Shown: positions 6,393 to 13,527 of the stretch, piece by piece
Layout: every line of letters starts with the position of its first letter
How positions within the stretch are numbered: the first letter of the stretch is position 1
NCBI GenBank assembly: GCA_943324925.2
Contig: CALPNL020000023.1
Coordinates: 1 to 16,144, forward strand
Source of the DNA: Chitinophaga pinensis
Lineage (GTDB): Bacteria > Bacteroidota > Bacteroidia > Flavobacteriales > Flavobacteriaceae
DNA: 16,144 bases
Direction of reading: 5' to 3'
Notes under the pieces: model-generated
Databases searched by the model: none
Told to the model about the DNA's origin: nothing
What the model saw: only the letters and a program-made list of their open reading frames with translations
Translations under genes and position numbers: made by a program

Positions 6393-8486
6393 CTATTTTT
6401 GATACTTTTTATTCTTAAGCATTTCAGAAGCCGTTTGATAATAAGAAATTGTTTCGTTTTCTAAATCTTTTCTTGGAATTGCAATTGGTTTTTGATCATA
6501 AAATAACTGAAATTCAGTGGCAACTTTTGGATTTGGAATCAATGATAATTGCAACTGTTTTACTTCTTGTTTTGGTGAAATAATCGTTAAAATATTATCT
6601 TTAATTAAACCTAAATTTTGATACGTAGCAATTAAAGCTCTTGGTTTATAATCTGATTTTAATACATCTTGACCATAAAATTTACTTTGATAGTTAAAAT
6701 TTAGCATCCCAAAAACCGTTGGCATAATATCAATTTGTGACATCAAAGTATTGAAATGGGAAGGTTGTACAAATCCAGGACTATAAATCATTGCAGGAAT
6801 TCTATATTTATCTACAGGTAGTTCTGTTTTCCCTGAACTTGAGGCACAATGATCGGCTATAATAACAAAAACAGTATTGGCAAACCAAGGTTGTTTTTCT
6901 GCCATTTTGAAAAATTCCCTCATCGCAAAATCGGTATATTTTACCCCACCTTCTCTTGATTTTGCATCGCCCGGAATATCTATTTTACCATTTGGATAAG
7001 TAAATGGTCGGTGATTACTAACCGTCATGATGTGATTAAAGAACGGTTTGTTCTGTTTGAATTCTGAATTCATTACTTTAATAGCTTTATTGTACATGTC
7101 TTGATCACAAACACCCCATATATTTTGAAAAGTAATTTCATTAGGTTTAAACGTTTTCTTATCTACAATATCATATTCATTTCCGCTAAAGAAATCTTGC
7201 ATATTATCAAAAAAAGCATCGCCACCATAAAGATATTTAACATTATATCCTTTTTGTTTGAATACGCTTCCTGTAGAAAATTTGTTTTTATTATCTTCTC
7301 TCTTTACCACACTTTCACCAGCAGTGGGAGGTAAACACAAAGTCACCGCTTCCAAACCGCGAACCGTTCTGTTTCCAACGGCATATAAATTAGAAAAAAC
7401 CATACTTTTTGTTGCTAGACTATCCAAAAAGGGAGTGATTTTTCCTTCGTTCCCATACATTTCCATAAACTCAGCGCTATAACTCTCGATGGTAATTAAA
7501 ACAACGTTTTTATGAATTTCAGGAGAATTACTTTTAATAACTCGCAAGGTTGATTCATTTTTTGAACCAGAAATTTGATTACTTAATAAGGAATACGCTT
7601 GATCACTTGAAATGGTTTTGTAAAATTTAAAATAATCCAATTCACTGTTCATGAAGGCTTTATAGAACTTATAGATGCCGTTAGCTTGAAGCTCGTTGAC
7701 AAAAATATTATCGGAATTTTCTTTATTTGAAAGATTAGGAATGGCGAATAAGGCAATCGCAAATAATACAAAATAAACACCGGTAATCTTTAATTTTTCT
7801 GAAAATGAAGGAATGTCCTCTATGTAATTTTTTGACTTACTGACTAAGAAATAAGTTACAACGCCAGCGGTTAAATACAGCGCTGAAAACAATGGAATTA
7901 CGGGATAAGATTGCATAATGTTTCCGATAACTTCATTGGTGTAAACCAAATAATCTACAGCTATAAAATTAAATCGAACACCGAATTCATTCCAAAAAAA
8001 GTACTCGCTAATTGCAGTTTGAAGTAAGATCACTACAAAGAGAAAAATAACAAAACTGAATAACCAATATCTAATTTTAGCTCTGTATTTCGGAAGGAAT
8101 AATAATAATCCAAATAGGATTGTTTTAATAGCTACGAAAGTAAAACCAATTTCTGGTAAAACTCCTCCATATTCGTTTAGAATAGTATTAAATAACTTAA
8201 TATAAATTAGTAAAGAAAACAACAACCCAAAGATAATGTATCCGTAAGGTTTAAGGTATTTTGAGTTGGAGATGAATATAAGATACAACCACAAAAAAGC
8301 ACTTACGAAAGTAAAAACAAAAAGATCGGATAGAAATCCTAAAGTAATTATTTTTATTATTTCAATAATTGAAAATGAAGCTTGGGTTATAGGATGAAAA
8401 ATTAATATTACACGTAAAATGAAACTTACAATTATATAAAATAAAGCAAGTGTATAAAAAGGTGTGGTTTTTCTTAAAAAAGTCAT
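6393..8486 (-). CDS. LTA synthase/phosphoglycerol transferase-like sulfatase-fold membrane enzyme
   Basis: 697 residues. About six hydrophobic helices fill residues 9-250, followed by an extracytoplasmic alkaline-phosphatase/sulfatase-fold domain (about 325-640). Visible active-site features are E334 in LITIES (metal ligand), T374 in VGNRTVRGLEA (the candidate nucleophile, matching the Thr of LtaS), H492 in SNHRPF, and D545-H546 in IIADHCA. This is the layout of LtaS and of periplasmic phosphoglycerol or phosphoethanolamine transferases. Bacteroidota have no lipoteichoic acid, so the acceptor is more likely a periplasmic glycan, lipid A or a capsule-like glycan; the substrate cannot be read from sequence. 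The start at 8486 is supported by a TAnnTTTG element 15 nt upstream. It converges on the VWA gene with a 1-nt gap. Confidence 0.82.
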   Translation of the reverse strand: MTFLRKTTPFYTLALFYIIVSFILRVILIFHPITQASFSIIEIIKIITLGFLSDLFVFTFVSAFLWLYLIFISNSKYLKPYGYIIFGLLFSLLIYIKLFNTILNEYGGVLPEIGFTFVAIKTILFGLLLFLPKYRAKIRYWLFSFVIFLFVVILLQTAISEYFFWNEFGVRFNFIAVDYLVYTNEVIGNIMQSYPVIPLFSALYLTAGVVTYFLVSKSKNYIEDIPSFSEKLKITGVYFVLFAIALFAIPNLSNKENSDNIFVNELQANGIYKFYKAFMNSELDYFKFYKTISSDQAYSLLSNQISGSKNESTLRVIKSNSPEIHKNVVLITIESYSAEFMEMYGNEGKITPFLDSLATKSMVFSNLYAVGNRTVRGLEAVTLCLPPTAGESVVKREDNKNKFSTGSVFKQKGYNVKYLYGGDAFFDNMQDFFSGNEYDIVDKKTFKPNEITFQNIWGVCDQDMYNKAIKVMNSEFKQNKPFFNHIMTVSNHRPFTYPNGKIDIPGDAKSREGGVKYTDFAMREFFKMAEKQPWFANTVFVIIADHCASSSGKTELPVDKYRIPAMIYSPGFVQPSHFNTLMSQIDIMPTVFGMLNFNYQSKFYGQDVLKSDYKPRALIATYQNLGLIKDNILTIISPKQEVKQLQLSLIPNPKVATEFQLFYDQKPIAIPRKDLENETISYYQTASEMLKNKKYQK

Positions 8487-8501
8487 GATGCTATTTTTTT
8501 A

Positions 8502-8509
8502 CAAAAATA
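8502..8509 (-). promoter_or_regulatory. Putative -7 promoter element for the LTA-synthase-like gene
   Basis: On the minus strand this reads TATTTTTG, matching TAnnTTTG, with 15 nt between it and the ATG at 8486. The predicted leader is only about 10 nt. No convincing -33 TTG/TTTG was found at the usual distance. Confidence 0.5.
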
Positions 8510-8602
8510 AGGAAATTTGAAGTATAAAAATAATCTAACATATCTTCTGATTAGTTTAAAAAACTCTAAGGATAATTATTACTTATTGATAATTAATTGG
8601 GG

Positions 8603-8610
8603 TATATTTG
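8603..8610 (+). promoter_or_regulatory. Putative -7 promoter element for the erythrin/VIT1 gene
   Basis: TATATTTG matches TAnnTTTG and lies 95 nt before the ATG at 8706. TTG at 8586-8588 is only 14 nt upstream, shorter than the normal spacing, so the -33 box is uncertain. The long leader contains the 9-bp inverted repeat at 8653-8682. Confidence 0.45.
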
Positions 8611-8652
8611 TTTAAAATTATTTAAAAAAATATTTTTATTTATTCAACTGCC

Positions 8653-8682
8653 AAATTAGTTAATTAAACATTGAACTAATTT
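8653..8682. promoter_or_regulatory. Perfect 9-bp inverted repeat in the erythrin/VIT1 leader
   Basis: AAATTAGTT (8653-8661) and AACTAATTT (8674-8682) are exact inverted copies with a 12-nt spacer, ending 23 nt before the start codon. It lies downstream of the predicted -7 element, so it could be an operator that blocks transcription or an AT-rich hairpin near the ribosome-binding region. An iron-responsive role would fit the gene but is not shown. Confidence 0.4.
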
Positions 8683-8705
8683 TATAATAAAAAAACTACT
8701 TAAAA

Positions 8706-9824
8706 ATGGATATAAGCAAATTAAAATCACAATTGCAAATTGAGGTGGATACTGCATTTCTTTACTCAAGTATTGCATCAATTCAATCAGATGAAAATTT
8801 AAGCCGAGTATTAAATAGTTTGGCTGACATTGAAAAAGGACATGCCAATCATATGTTGAGAAAAGTCAATGAATTTGACCCAAATTATGAAATGCCGCCA
8901 CCTTCTTCAAGAGCTAAATTCCAATTAAAAGTTGGGAAATTATTTGGCTATAGCTCCATAATTAGTAGTTTGTCAAGTGTCGAAAAACAATTTGCAGTAA
9001 ATTACATCAAAAATAAAATTGAAAGTGGAGAAAAGCTCAGTGGTTTTGAACACAATCACTTGAATATAATTGAAGCGGTAAACAATAACAAAGCTTTGAA
9101 TGTTTCAGGTGGATTATTATCAAAATTCGAAAGCAGACATAAATCCGTTGGAGGAAATGCGCTTAGAGCTGCTGTTTTAGGATCTAATGATGGTTTGGTT
9201 TCAAATATGAGTTTAGTAATGGGAGTAGCCGGAGCGGCAGTTTCAAACAATACAATATTGTTAACTGGAATTGCAGGATTAATGGCGGGATCCATTTCTA
9301 TGGCTTTAGGGGAATGGTTATCCGTTCAAAGTTCTAGAGAATTAAACCAACGCCAAATTGATCTAGAAATGGAAGAATTAGAAGCTTCGCCAGAAGAAGA
9401 AAAAAAGGAATTGGTTTTGTTGTATCAAGCAAAGGGGATGAGTATTGAAGAAGCCAGAAAATTAGCGGATAAAGCATTTGAGAGTCCAGAAACAGCCATA
9501 GATGCAATTATAAAAGAAGAATTAGGAATAGACAAAGAAGATTTAGGAGGTTCGGCTTGGGAAGCTGCTATAGCCTCCTTTTTATTATTTTCAATAGGAG
9601 CAATTATTCCTCTCTATCCATTTATGATTTTAGACGGTCAAAATGCAATACTATTAAGCGTAATTAGTAGTATTGTTGGATTATTTGGAATTGGAGCTGC
9701 AATTACATTATTAACAGGTAAGGGAATTTTGTACTCTGGATTTAGACAAGTTGCCTTTGGATTAACTGCAGCAGCAGTTACTTATGGAATAGGAACTTTA
9801 ATTGGGGTTTCTTTAGCTGGATAA
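8706..9824 (+). CDS. Erythrin-vacuolar iron transport family protein (membrane-bound ferritin, MbfA type)
   Basis: 372 residues with two domains. Residues 1-130 are a ferritin-like/erythrin four-helix bundle with a full set of di-iron ligands: E13, E43-x-x-H46, E93 and E115-x-x-H118. Residues 150-372 are a CCC1/VIT1 transporter with the signature GSNDGLVSNMSLVMGVAGA (159-177), a Met-containing helix (GLMAGSISMALGEW, 191-204), a cytoplasmic charged segment at about 210-285, and three further helices to the C-terminus. Characterised MbfA proteins bind and oxidise Fe(II) in the ferritin domain and export iron across the inner membrane; iron and manganese transport are known for VIT1 relatives. 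The following His-rich membrane gene is 82 nt downstream with no evident promoter, so it may be co-transcribed. The fusion is natural to this family, not an assembly artefact. Confidence 0.88.
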   Translation: MDISKLKSQLQIEVDTAFLYSSIASIQSDENLSRVLNSLADIEKGHANHMLRKVNEFDPNYEMPPPSSRAKFQLKVGKLFGYSSIISSLSSVEKQFAVNYIKNKIESGEKLSGFEHNHLNIIEAVNNNKALNVSGGLLSKFESRHKSVGGNALRAAVLGSNDGLVSNMSLVMGVAGAAVSNNTILLTGIAGLMAGSISMALGEWLSVQSSRELNQRQIDLEMEELEASPEEEKKELVLLYQAKGMSIEEARKLADKAFESPETAIDAIIKEELGIDKEDLGGSAWEAAIASFLLFSIGAIIPLYPFMILDGQNAILLSVISSIVGLFGIGAAITLLTGKGILYSGFRQVAFGLTAAAVTYGIGTLIGVSLAG

Positions 9825-9836
9825 ACGAAAAAAGGT

Positions 9837-9850
9837 ATGATATTTATCAT
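9837..9850. repeat. Short perfect inverted repeat ATGATA-TT-TATCAT
   Basis: 6-bp arms with a 2-nt spacer lie 12 nt after the erythrin/VIT1 stop and 56 nt before the next gene. There is no G/C-rich stem and only a short T-run follows, so it is a poor terminator. It may be an internal operator or have no function. Confidence 0.3.
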
Positions 9851-9906
9851 TTTATTTATCAATACTCTAAATTATATTTACAATTAATTTATTAAACAAA
9901 ATTACT

Positions 9907-10407
9907 ATGAACGACGCACACTTACATTTATTGGTGAACCATTTCCCTATTATTGGGACCATTTTTGGTTTAGGGATATTAATTACAGGAATGTTATTAA
10001 AAAACAATTCTGTAAAGAATACTGCTTATATTTTATTTATTGTTGCTGCTATTTTTTCAGCTTTTAGTATGGGAACAGGAGAGGGAGCAGAAGAATTAGT
10101 TGAAGATCTTCCAAATATTGGAAAACAAATAATTCACGAACACGAAGAAATTGCCGAAAAATTCGCAATCATCATGTACGCAACAGGTCTGTTCGGATTG
10201 TTGTCTTTGTATACCTCAATTAAGAATCATAAACTAGCTAAAACAATATCTTTAATTACGTTGGTTCTAGCATTAATGGCTGCAATTTTTGCTAAAAGTG
10301 TTGGTACAACAGGCGGTGAAATTCGTCATACAGAAATTAGATCGAACTCTGGTGTAGTTTCAAATGATAATGAAACTGATGTTCCAAAAGAAAAAGACGA
10401 AGATTAA
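9907..10407 (+). CDS. Four-helix membrane protein with conserved-looking histidines (DUF2231-like)
   Basis: 166 residues with four transmembrane helices at about 12-31, 38-55, 86-105 and 110-130. His residues sit near helix ends: H5, H7 and H12 in the N-terminal HLHLLVNHFP, H77 and H79 in the first large loop, and H141 in GGEIRHTE. The C-terminal tail from 145 is acidic and polar. The pattern of N-terminal His before helix 1 and a GGxxRH motif after helix 4 resembles DUF2231-type membrane proteins, some of which are suspected to bind haem. That is family resemblance from memory, and haem binding is not shown. The position directly after an iron-handling gene on the same strand is suggestive. 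It converges on the next gene with a 12-nt gap. Confidence 0.6.
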   Translation: MNDAHLHLLVNHFPIIGTIFGLGILITGMLLKNNSVKNTAYILFIVAAIFSAFSMGTGEGAEELVEDLPNIGKQIIHEHEEIAEKFAIIMYATGLFGLLSLYTSIKNHKLAKTISLITLVLALMAAIFAKSVGTTGGEIRHTEIRSNSGVVSNDNETDVPKEKDED

Positions 10408-10419
10408 ATGATTATAATT

Positions 10420-10821
10420 TTAATTCCCAGGTTCATCTAATAATTGGACTTGGGATTTTAATCTTTCAATAAGCATTGTAATTATTCTTTTATTTAATGC
10501 TGAAGCATTTTTTGAGTATAGACTGTATTCCTCAATTTTTAATATTCCAATTGTAATTCCAATTAACAAGTTTCTAAACTTATTATCGTTAAGTATAGTC
10601 TTTTCTATATATACCAACTTTTTATCGATTGGAAATTCACCAAAAGGCAATTTATTTTTTTTGATATAGCATTTAAAAACTTCTATATAAAGATCGTTTT
10701 GTAATTTTAAAATCGGACGTAAAGATTGATTTTGAAATAATTCTGCTTCAGAGGTTTCAGAAGAAATTTCTCCCAACGTTTCCCCACGAAAAGTATTGAT
10801 AAATTGATCTCTATTGTTCAT
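10420..10821 (-). CDS. Conserved hypothetical protein of Flavobacterium type
   Basis: 133 residues, soluble, with no signal peptide or membrane helix. The sequence RDQFINTFRGETLGEISSETSEAELFQNQ opens a helical protein, and LNKRIITMLIERLKSQVQLL closes it. I recall similar proteins in Flavobacterium genomes, sometimes labelled glyoxalase, but I see no metal-binding His/Glu pattern that would support that label, so no function is given. It is a single gene with convergent and divergent neighbours. No TAnnTTTG element was found on this strand in the 92 bp upstream. Confidence 0.65.
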   Translation of the reverse strand: MNNRDQFINTFRGETLGEISSETSEAELFQNQSLRPILKLQNDLYIEVFKCYIKKNKLPFGEFPIDKKLVYIEKTILNDNKFRNLLIGITIGILKIEEYSLYSKNASALNKRIITMLIERLKSQVQLLDEPGN

Positions 10822-10890
10822 AATTTTTTAATTTATTAGTTGCGATCTAATTTAGGAAAACTATGTATAATAAAATGTAATTTTATATTG

Positions 10891-10898
10891 TATTTTTG
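10891..10898 (+). promoter_or_regulatory. Putative -7 promoter element for the thioesterase gene
   Basis: TATTTTTG matches TAnnTTTG with 15 nt before the ATG at 10914, giving a predicted leader of about 10 nt. A -33 TTG is not evident. Confidence 0.5.
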
Positions 10899-10913
10899 TA
10901 AAAAAAATAATCA

Positions 10914-11300
10914 ATGAGATTTCACACTCGAAAATGGGTAAAACCAGAAGATTTAAATCCTAACGGAACTCTATTTGGAGGTAAATTATTAGCTTGGATT
11001 GATGAAGAATTAGCTCTTTATTCTATTATCCAATTAGAAAATAGCCGAGTGGTAACCAAATACATGTCGGAAATTAACTTTAGAAGTTCTGCCAAGCAAG
11101 GTGATATTATTGAAATAGGTATTGACGTTGTAAAATTTGGAAACTCCTCCTTAACCTTAAAATGTGAAGCCAGAAACATGATGACTAGGGAAACAATTAT
11201 CACCATAGATTCCACCACGATGGTTAGTTTAGGTGACGATGGAAAACCAAAGCCTCATGGAAAAACACAAATTGAATACGTAGCTGATCGATTGAAATAG
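10914..11300 (+). CDS. Acyl-CoA thioesterase, hotdog fold (YciA/BACH type)
   Basis: 128 residues, the usual size for a single-hotdog thioesterase that hydrolyses acyl-CoA to free acid and CoA in the cytoplasm. The family motif is clear: LNPNGTLFGGKLLAWIDEE at residues 14-32, with N17 and D30/E31 as candidate catalytic residues. MSEINFRSSAKQGDIIEIGIDVVKFGNSS (about 51-79) is the strand region that follows the long helix in YciA-type enzymes. Chain-length preference cannot be read. The stop is 2 nt from that of the convergent channel gene, and both TAG stops lie in the short palindrome 11295-11308. Confidence 0.86.
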   Translation: MRFHTRKWVKPEDLNPNGTLFGGKLLAWIDEELALYSIIQLENSRVVTKYMSEINFRSSAKQGDIIEIGIDVVKFGNSSLTLKCEARNMMTRETIITIDSTTMVSLGDDGKPKPHGKTQIEYVADRLK

Positions 11301-11302
11301 AA

Positions 11303-12559
11303 CTATTTAGTTACATCAATTGCATTAGGCATTTCACAAATCTCCAAATCAAAATACTTAATTGATGCGAATATATGGTCAAAAATATCTGACATTATGT
11401 ATTCGTAATTTTCAAATTTTTTGTCGTTAGAAAAAGCATAAATTTCTAATGGAATTCCGTTTTGCGTAGGCTGTAATTGACGACACAGTAAAATCATATC
11501 TTTATTTAAACCCGGATGATTGTGCAAATATTGTGTAATATATTTTCTAAACAATCCAAAATTGGTCATATTTCTACCATTTATAGCAATGGTTTTATCT
11601 ACATTATGAGACGAATTGTATTTTGCAATTTCATCTTGACGGTGCTGAATATAAGAAGTTAACAATTGAATTCTCTTCAAGTTTTCAATTTCTTGGTCTT
11701 TCATAAATCGGATGCTACTGGCTTTTATTAAAACGTATCTTTTAATTCTTCTACCATCAGAATCTAACATCCCGCGCCAATTTCGGAAAGAATCTGAAAT
11801 CATACTATAGGTTGGAATTGTGGTTGTCGTGTTGTCAAAATTCCTAACTTTTACGGTAGCTAAATTAATTTCAGTAACATCTCCATCGGCACCAAATTTA
11901 TCGAAAGTAATCCAATCTCCAATTCGTACCATATCATTCAATGAAACTTGAACACTGGCTACAAAGCCAAGTATGGTGTCTCTAAAAATTAAAATGATTA
12001 CTGCTGAAATAGCTCCTAATATAGCAAGTAGGTTTTTAGTATCGATATCGAAAATTTCAGATACAATTATGATAGTTCCAAAAATCCATAAAACAATCAT
12101 AATTACTTGAATGTAACTATCAATTGGCTTATCACTAAATTTAGGATCTTGTTTTAAATAATCTCTGATCGCATTAAAAATTGTTCTAATAATCCAAAGC
12201 ACGAGTAAAACAATATAAACTCCAACTAATTTACCAAATACTGTCTCCCAATAAACAAATTCATTTAAAATTATAGGAACTGATTTATAGACGAATAATA
12301 ACGGAATTAAATGTGCGATATATTTTGCCGTTTTATTTGAAACTAACAAATCGTCAAATTTAGTCTTGGTTTTTCTAGCAATAAATATCATTGCCGTTAC
12401 CAATACAATTCTAAATATTATATAAATGGAATAGGCTAGCGCACAAAGTAATATGGAATTAACAAGTACGCTTACATAAGATGCAATGGATGGATTAAAA
12501 CCAATTTTTAGTAATAAATAATTACACCAGCTGAATATTGATTCTATTATTTTAATCAT
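11303..12559 (-). CDS. MscS-family mechanosensitive channel, YbdG type
   Basis: 418 residues, very close to the length of E. coli YbdG. Hydrophobic segments lie at about 28-60, 80-98, 108-130 and 145-167. The pore-lining helix and start of the beta domain follow (about 172-220): LLAILGAISAVIILIFRDTILGF, then VSLNDMVRIGDWI. The soluble part contains the YbdG-like FGADGDVTEINLATVKVRNFDNTTTTIPTY (about 223-252) and SFRNWRGMLDSDGRRIKR. These proteins gate in response to membrane tension and act in osmotic downshift, generally with small conductance. The start overlaps the end of the upstream DUF3817 gene by 8 nt (ATGATTAA), so the two are probably translated as a pair. Confidence 0.88.
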   Translation of the reverse strand: MIKIIESIFSWCNYLLLKIGFNPSIASYVSVLVNSILLCALAYSIYIIFRIVLVTAMIFIARKTKTKFDDLLVSNKTAKYIAHLIPLLFVYKSVPIILNEFVYWETVFGKLVGVYIVLLVLWIIRTIFNAIRDYLKQDPKFSDKPIDSYIQVIMIVLWIFGTIIIVSEIFDIDTKNLLAILGAISAVIILIFRDTILGFVASVQVSLNDMVRIGDWITFDKFGADGDVTEINLATVKVRNFDNTTTTIPTYSMISDSFRNWRGMLDSDGRRIKRYVLIKASSIRFMKDQEIENLKRIQLLTSYIQHRQDEIAKYNSSHNVDKTIAINGRNMTNFGLFRKYITQYLHNHPGLNKDMILLCRQLQPTQNGIPLEIYAFSNDKKFENYEYIMSDIFDHIFASIKYFDLEICEMPNAIDVTK

Positions 12560-12836
12560 ATTTTAGATATTTTCTTTCGATATAAAAAGTTGCAAATGGT
12601 AGGAGGGAAGCCAATAATACAATTCCTAGGTTAATTAAATTCCAATTTTGAGATTTTTTGATTATCAATGCTAGTAAGATATATCCGATAAAAAGTAATC
12701 CATGAGACATTCCAATTGGATATAATAATTGATGGTACAATTCGAAATTATTCGGTTTAACTAATAACATATTTGTAAATAATGCTAAATAGGATATACC
12801 TTCAAGAATTGCGACCGTTTTGAAAATTTTGACCAT
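12552..12836 (-). CDS. DUF3817 family small membrane protein
   Basis: 94 residues with three hydrophobic helices. Family marks are FKTVAILEGISYLALF (4-19), YPIGMSHGLLFIGYILLALI (about 38-57) and a C-terminal LLPFATFYIERK. The function of the family is unknown. The start at 12836 was chosen over 12875 because MVKIFKTVAILEG is the family N-terminus and because a TAnnTTTG element lies 20 nt upstream of it, inside the longer frame. It overlaps the MscS-type channel gene by 8 nt and is likely in the same transcript. Confidence 0.78.
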   Translation of the reverse strand: MVKIFKTVAILEGISYLALFTNMLLVKPNNFELYHQLLYPIGMSHGLLFIGYILLALIIKKSQNWNLINLGIVLLASLLPFATFYIERKYLKYD

Positions 12837-12856
12837 TTTAATTTTAATAATAGTTA

Positions 12857-12864
12857 CAAATTTA
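12857..12864 (-). promoter_or_regulatory. Putative -7 promoter element for the DUF3817-channel operon
   Basis: On the minus strand this reads TAAATTTG, 20 nt before the ATG at 12836. The predicted leader is about 15 nt. It faces a matching element for the opposite gene at 12907-12914. Confidence 0.5.
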
Positions 12865-12906
12865 ATTAATATCATGTATTTATTTACACAGATTCAAAAA
12901 GTAATT

Positions 12907-12914
12907 TACATTTG
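12907..12914 (+). promoter_or_regulatory. Putative -7 promoter element for the DUF6155-like gene
   Basis: TACATTTG matches TAnnTTTG with 19 nt before the ATG at 12934. It supports that start, because the longer frame from 12820 begins upstream of this promoter. Confidence 0.5.
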
Positions 12915-12933
12915 TGATAACATAAACAGCATA

Positions 12934-13449
12934 ATGAGTAAACGAGACTTAAAGAATTACCTAAGCGAACTCAATAAAGAGCAATTAGAAGAGCAAGTTA
13001 TTAATTTATATGATAAATTCCCAACGGTTAAAACTTTTTTCGATTTTGTCTTTAAACCCAATGAAAGTAAATTATTGCAGGACTTTAAATTAAAAGTTTC
13101 CAATGAGTATTTCCCTGTAAAAATTAAGAAAGCGAAAGCCCGAAGATCGGTTGCTCAAAAAATGATAAAGCATTTTATTTCCCTTGGAGTGGATCCATTT
13201 GTAACTGTCGATGCTATGTTGTATTCTATTGAAATCGCTCAGACCTATTCTTCAGAAAAAGAAATTAAGCAGGAATTGTTTTTCAAAAGTATGTTAAACT
13301 CTTTCCAACAAGCAGTAAGTTTTATGATTGAGAAGGGCGTTTTATACGACTTTAAAAATAGGGTGGAAGCGATTAGAGCGGAAGCTGAAAATCAAGATTG
13401 GTTCAATGTATTTGAATTTAATTCTATTGTTGAAAAATTTGATTATTAA
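12934..13449 (+). CDS. Conserved protein, probably DUF6155 family
   Basis: 171 residues from MSKRDLKNYLSELNKEQLEEQ. The protein is soluble, basic and mostly helical, with KIKKAKARRSVAQKMIKHFISLGVDP (about 64-89) as its most distinctive stretch. I recall close relatives in Flavobacterium, labelled DUF6155; the function is unknown and I do not infer one. The open frame extends back to 12820, but that extension is a hydrophobic artefact antisense to the DUF3817 gene start. The SF2 helicase gene follows after 78 nt with its own promoter element. Confidence 0.72.
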   Translation: MSKRDLKNYLSELNKEQLEEQVINLYDKFPTVKTFFDFVFKPNESKLLQDFKLKVSNEYFPVKIKKAKARRSVAQKMIKHFISLGVDPFVTVDAMLYSIEIAQTYSSEKEIKQELFFKSMLNSFQQAVSFMIEKGVLYDFKNRVEAIRAEAENQDWFNVFEFNSIVEKFDY

Positions 13450-13499
13450 AAAAAACTAAAATATAAATTCAATATGCTCAAATAACCCTTTTTTAAACG

Positions 13500-13507
13500 T
13501 ATTTTTG
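13500..13507 (+). promoter_or_regulatory. Putative -7 promoter element for the SF2 helicase
   Basis: TATTTTTG matches TAnnTTTG with 20 nt before the ATG at 13528. The predicted leader is about 15 nt. No clear -33 box was found. Confidence 0.5.
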
Positions 13508-13527
13508 CAAAAATTACAATTTTAAAA

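Noticed and set aside
8570..8600. Fur box-like GATAATTATTA / TTGATAATTAATT upstream of the erythrin/VIT1 gene
   Set aside because: Compared with the 19-bp Fur consensus only about half the positions match, and such A/T strings are expected in this composition.
12820..12933. Hydrophobic N-terminal extension of the DUF6155-like protein
   Set aside because: It begins inside the divergent DUF3817 gene, upstream of the predicted promoter element; the family start is at 12934.
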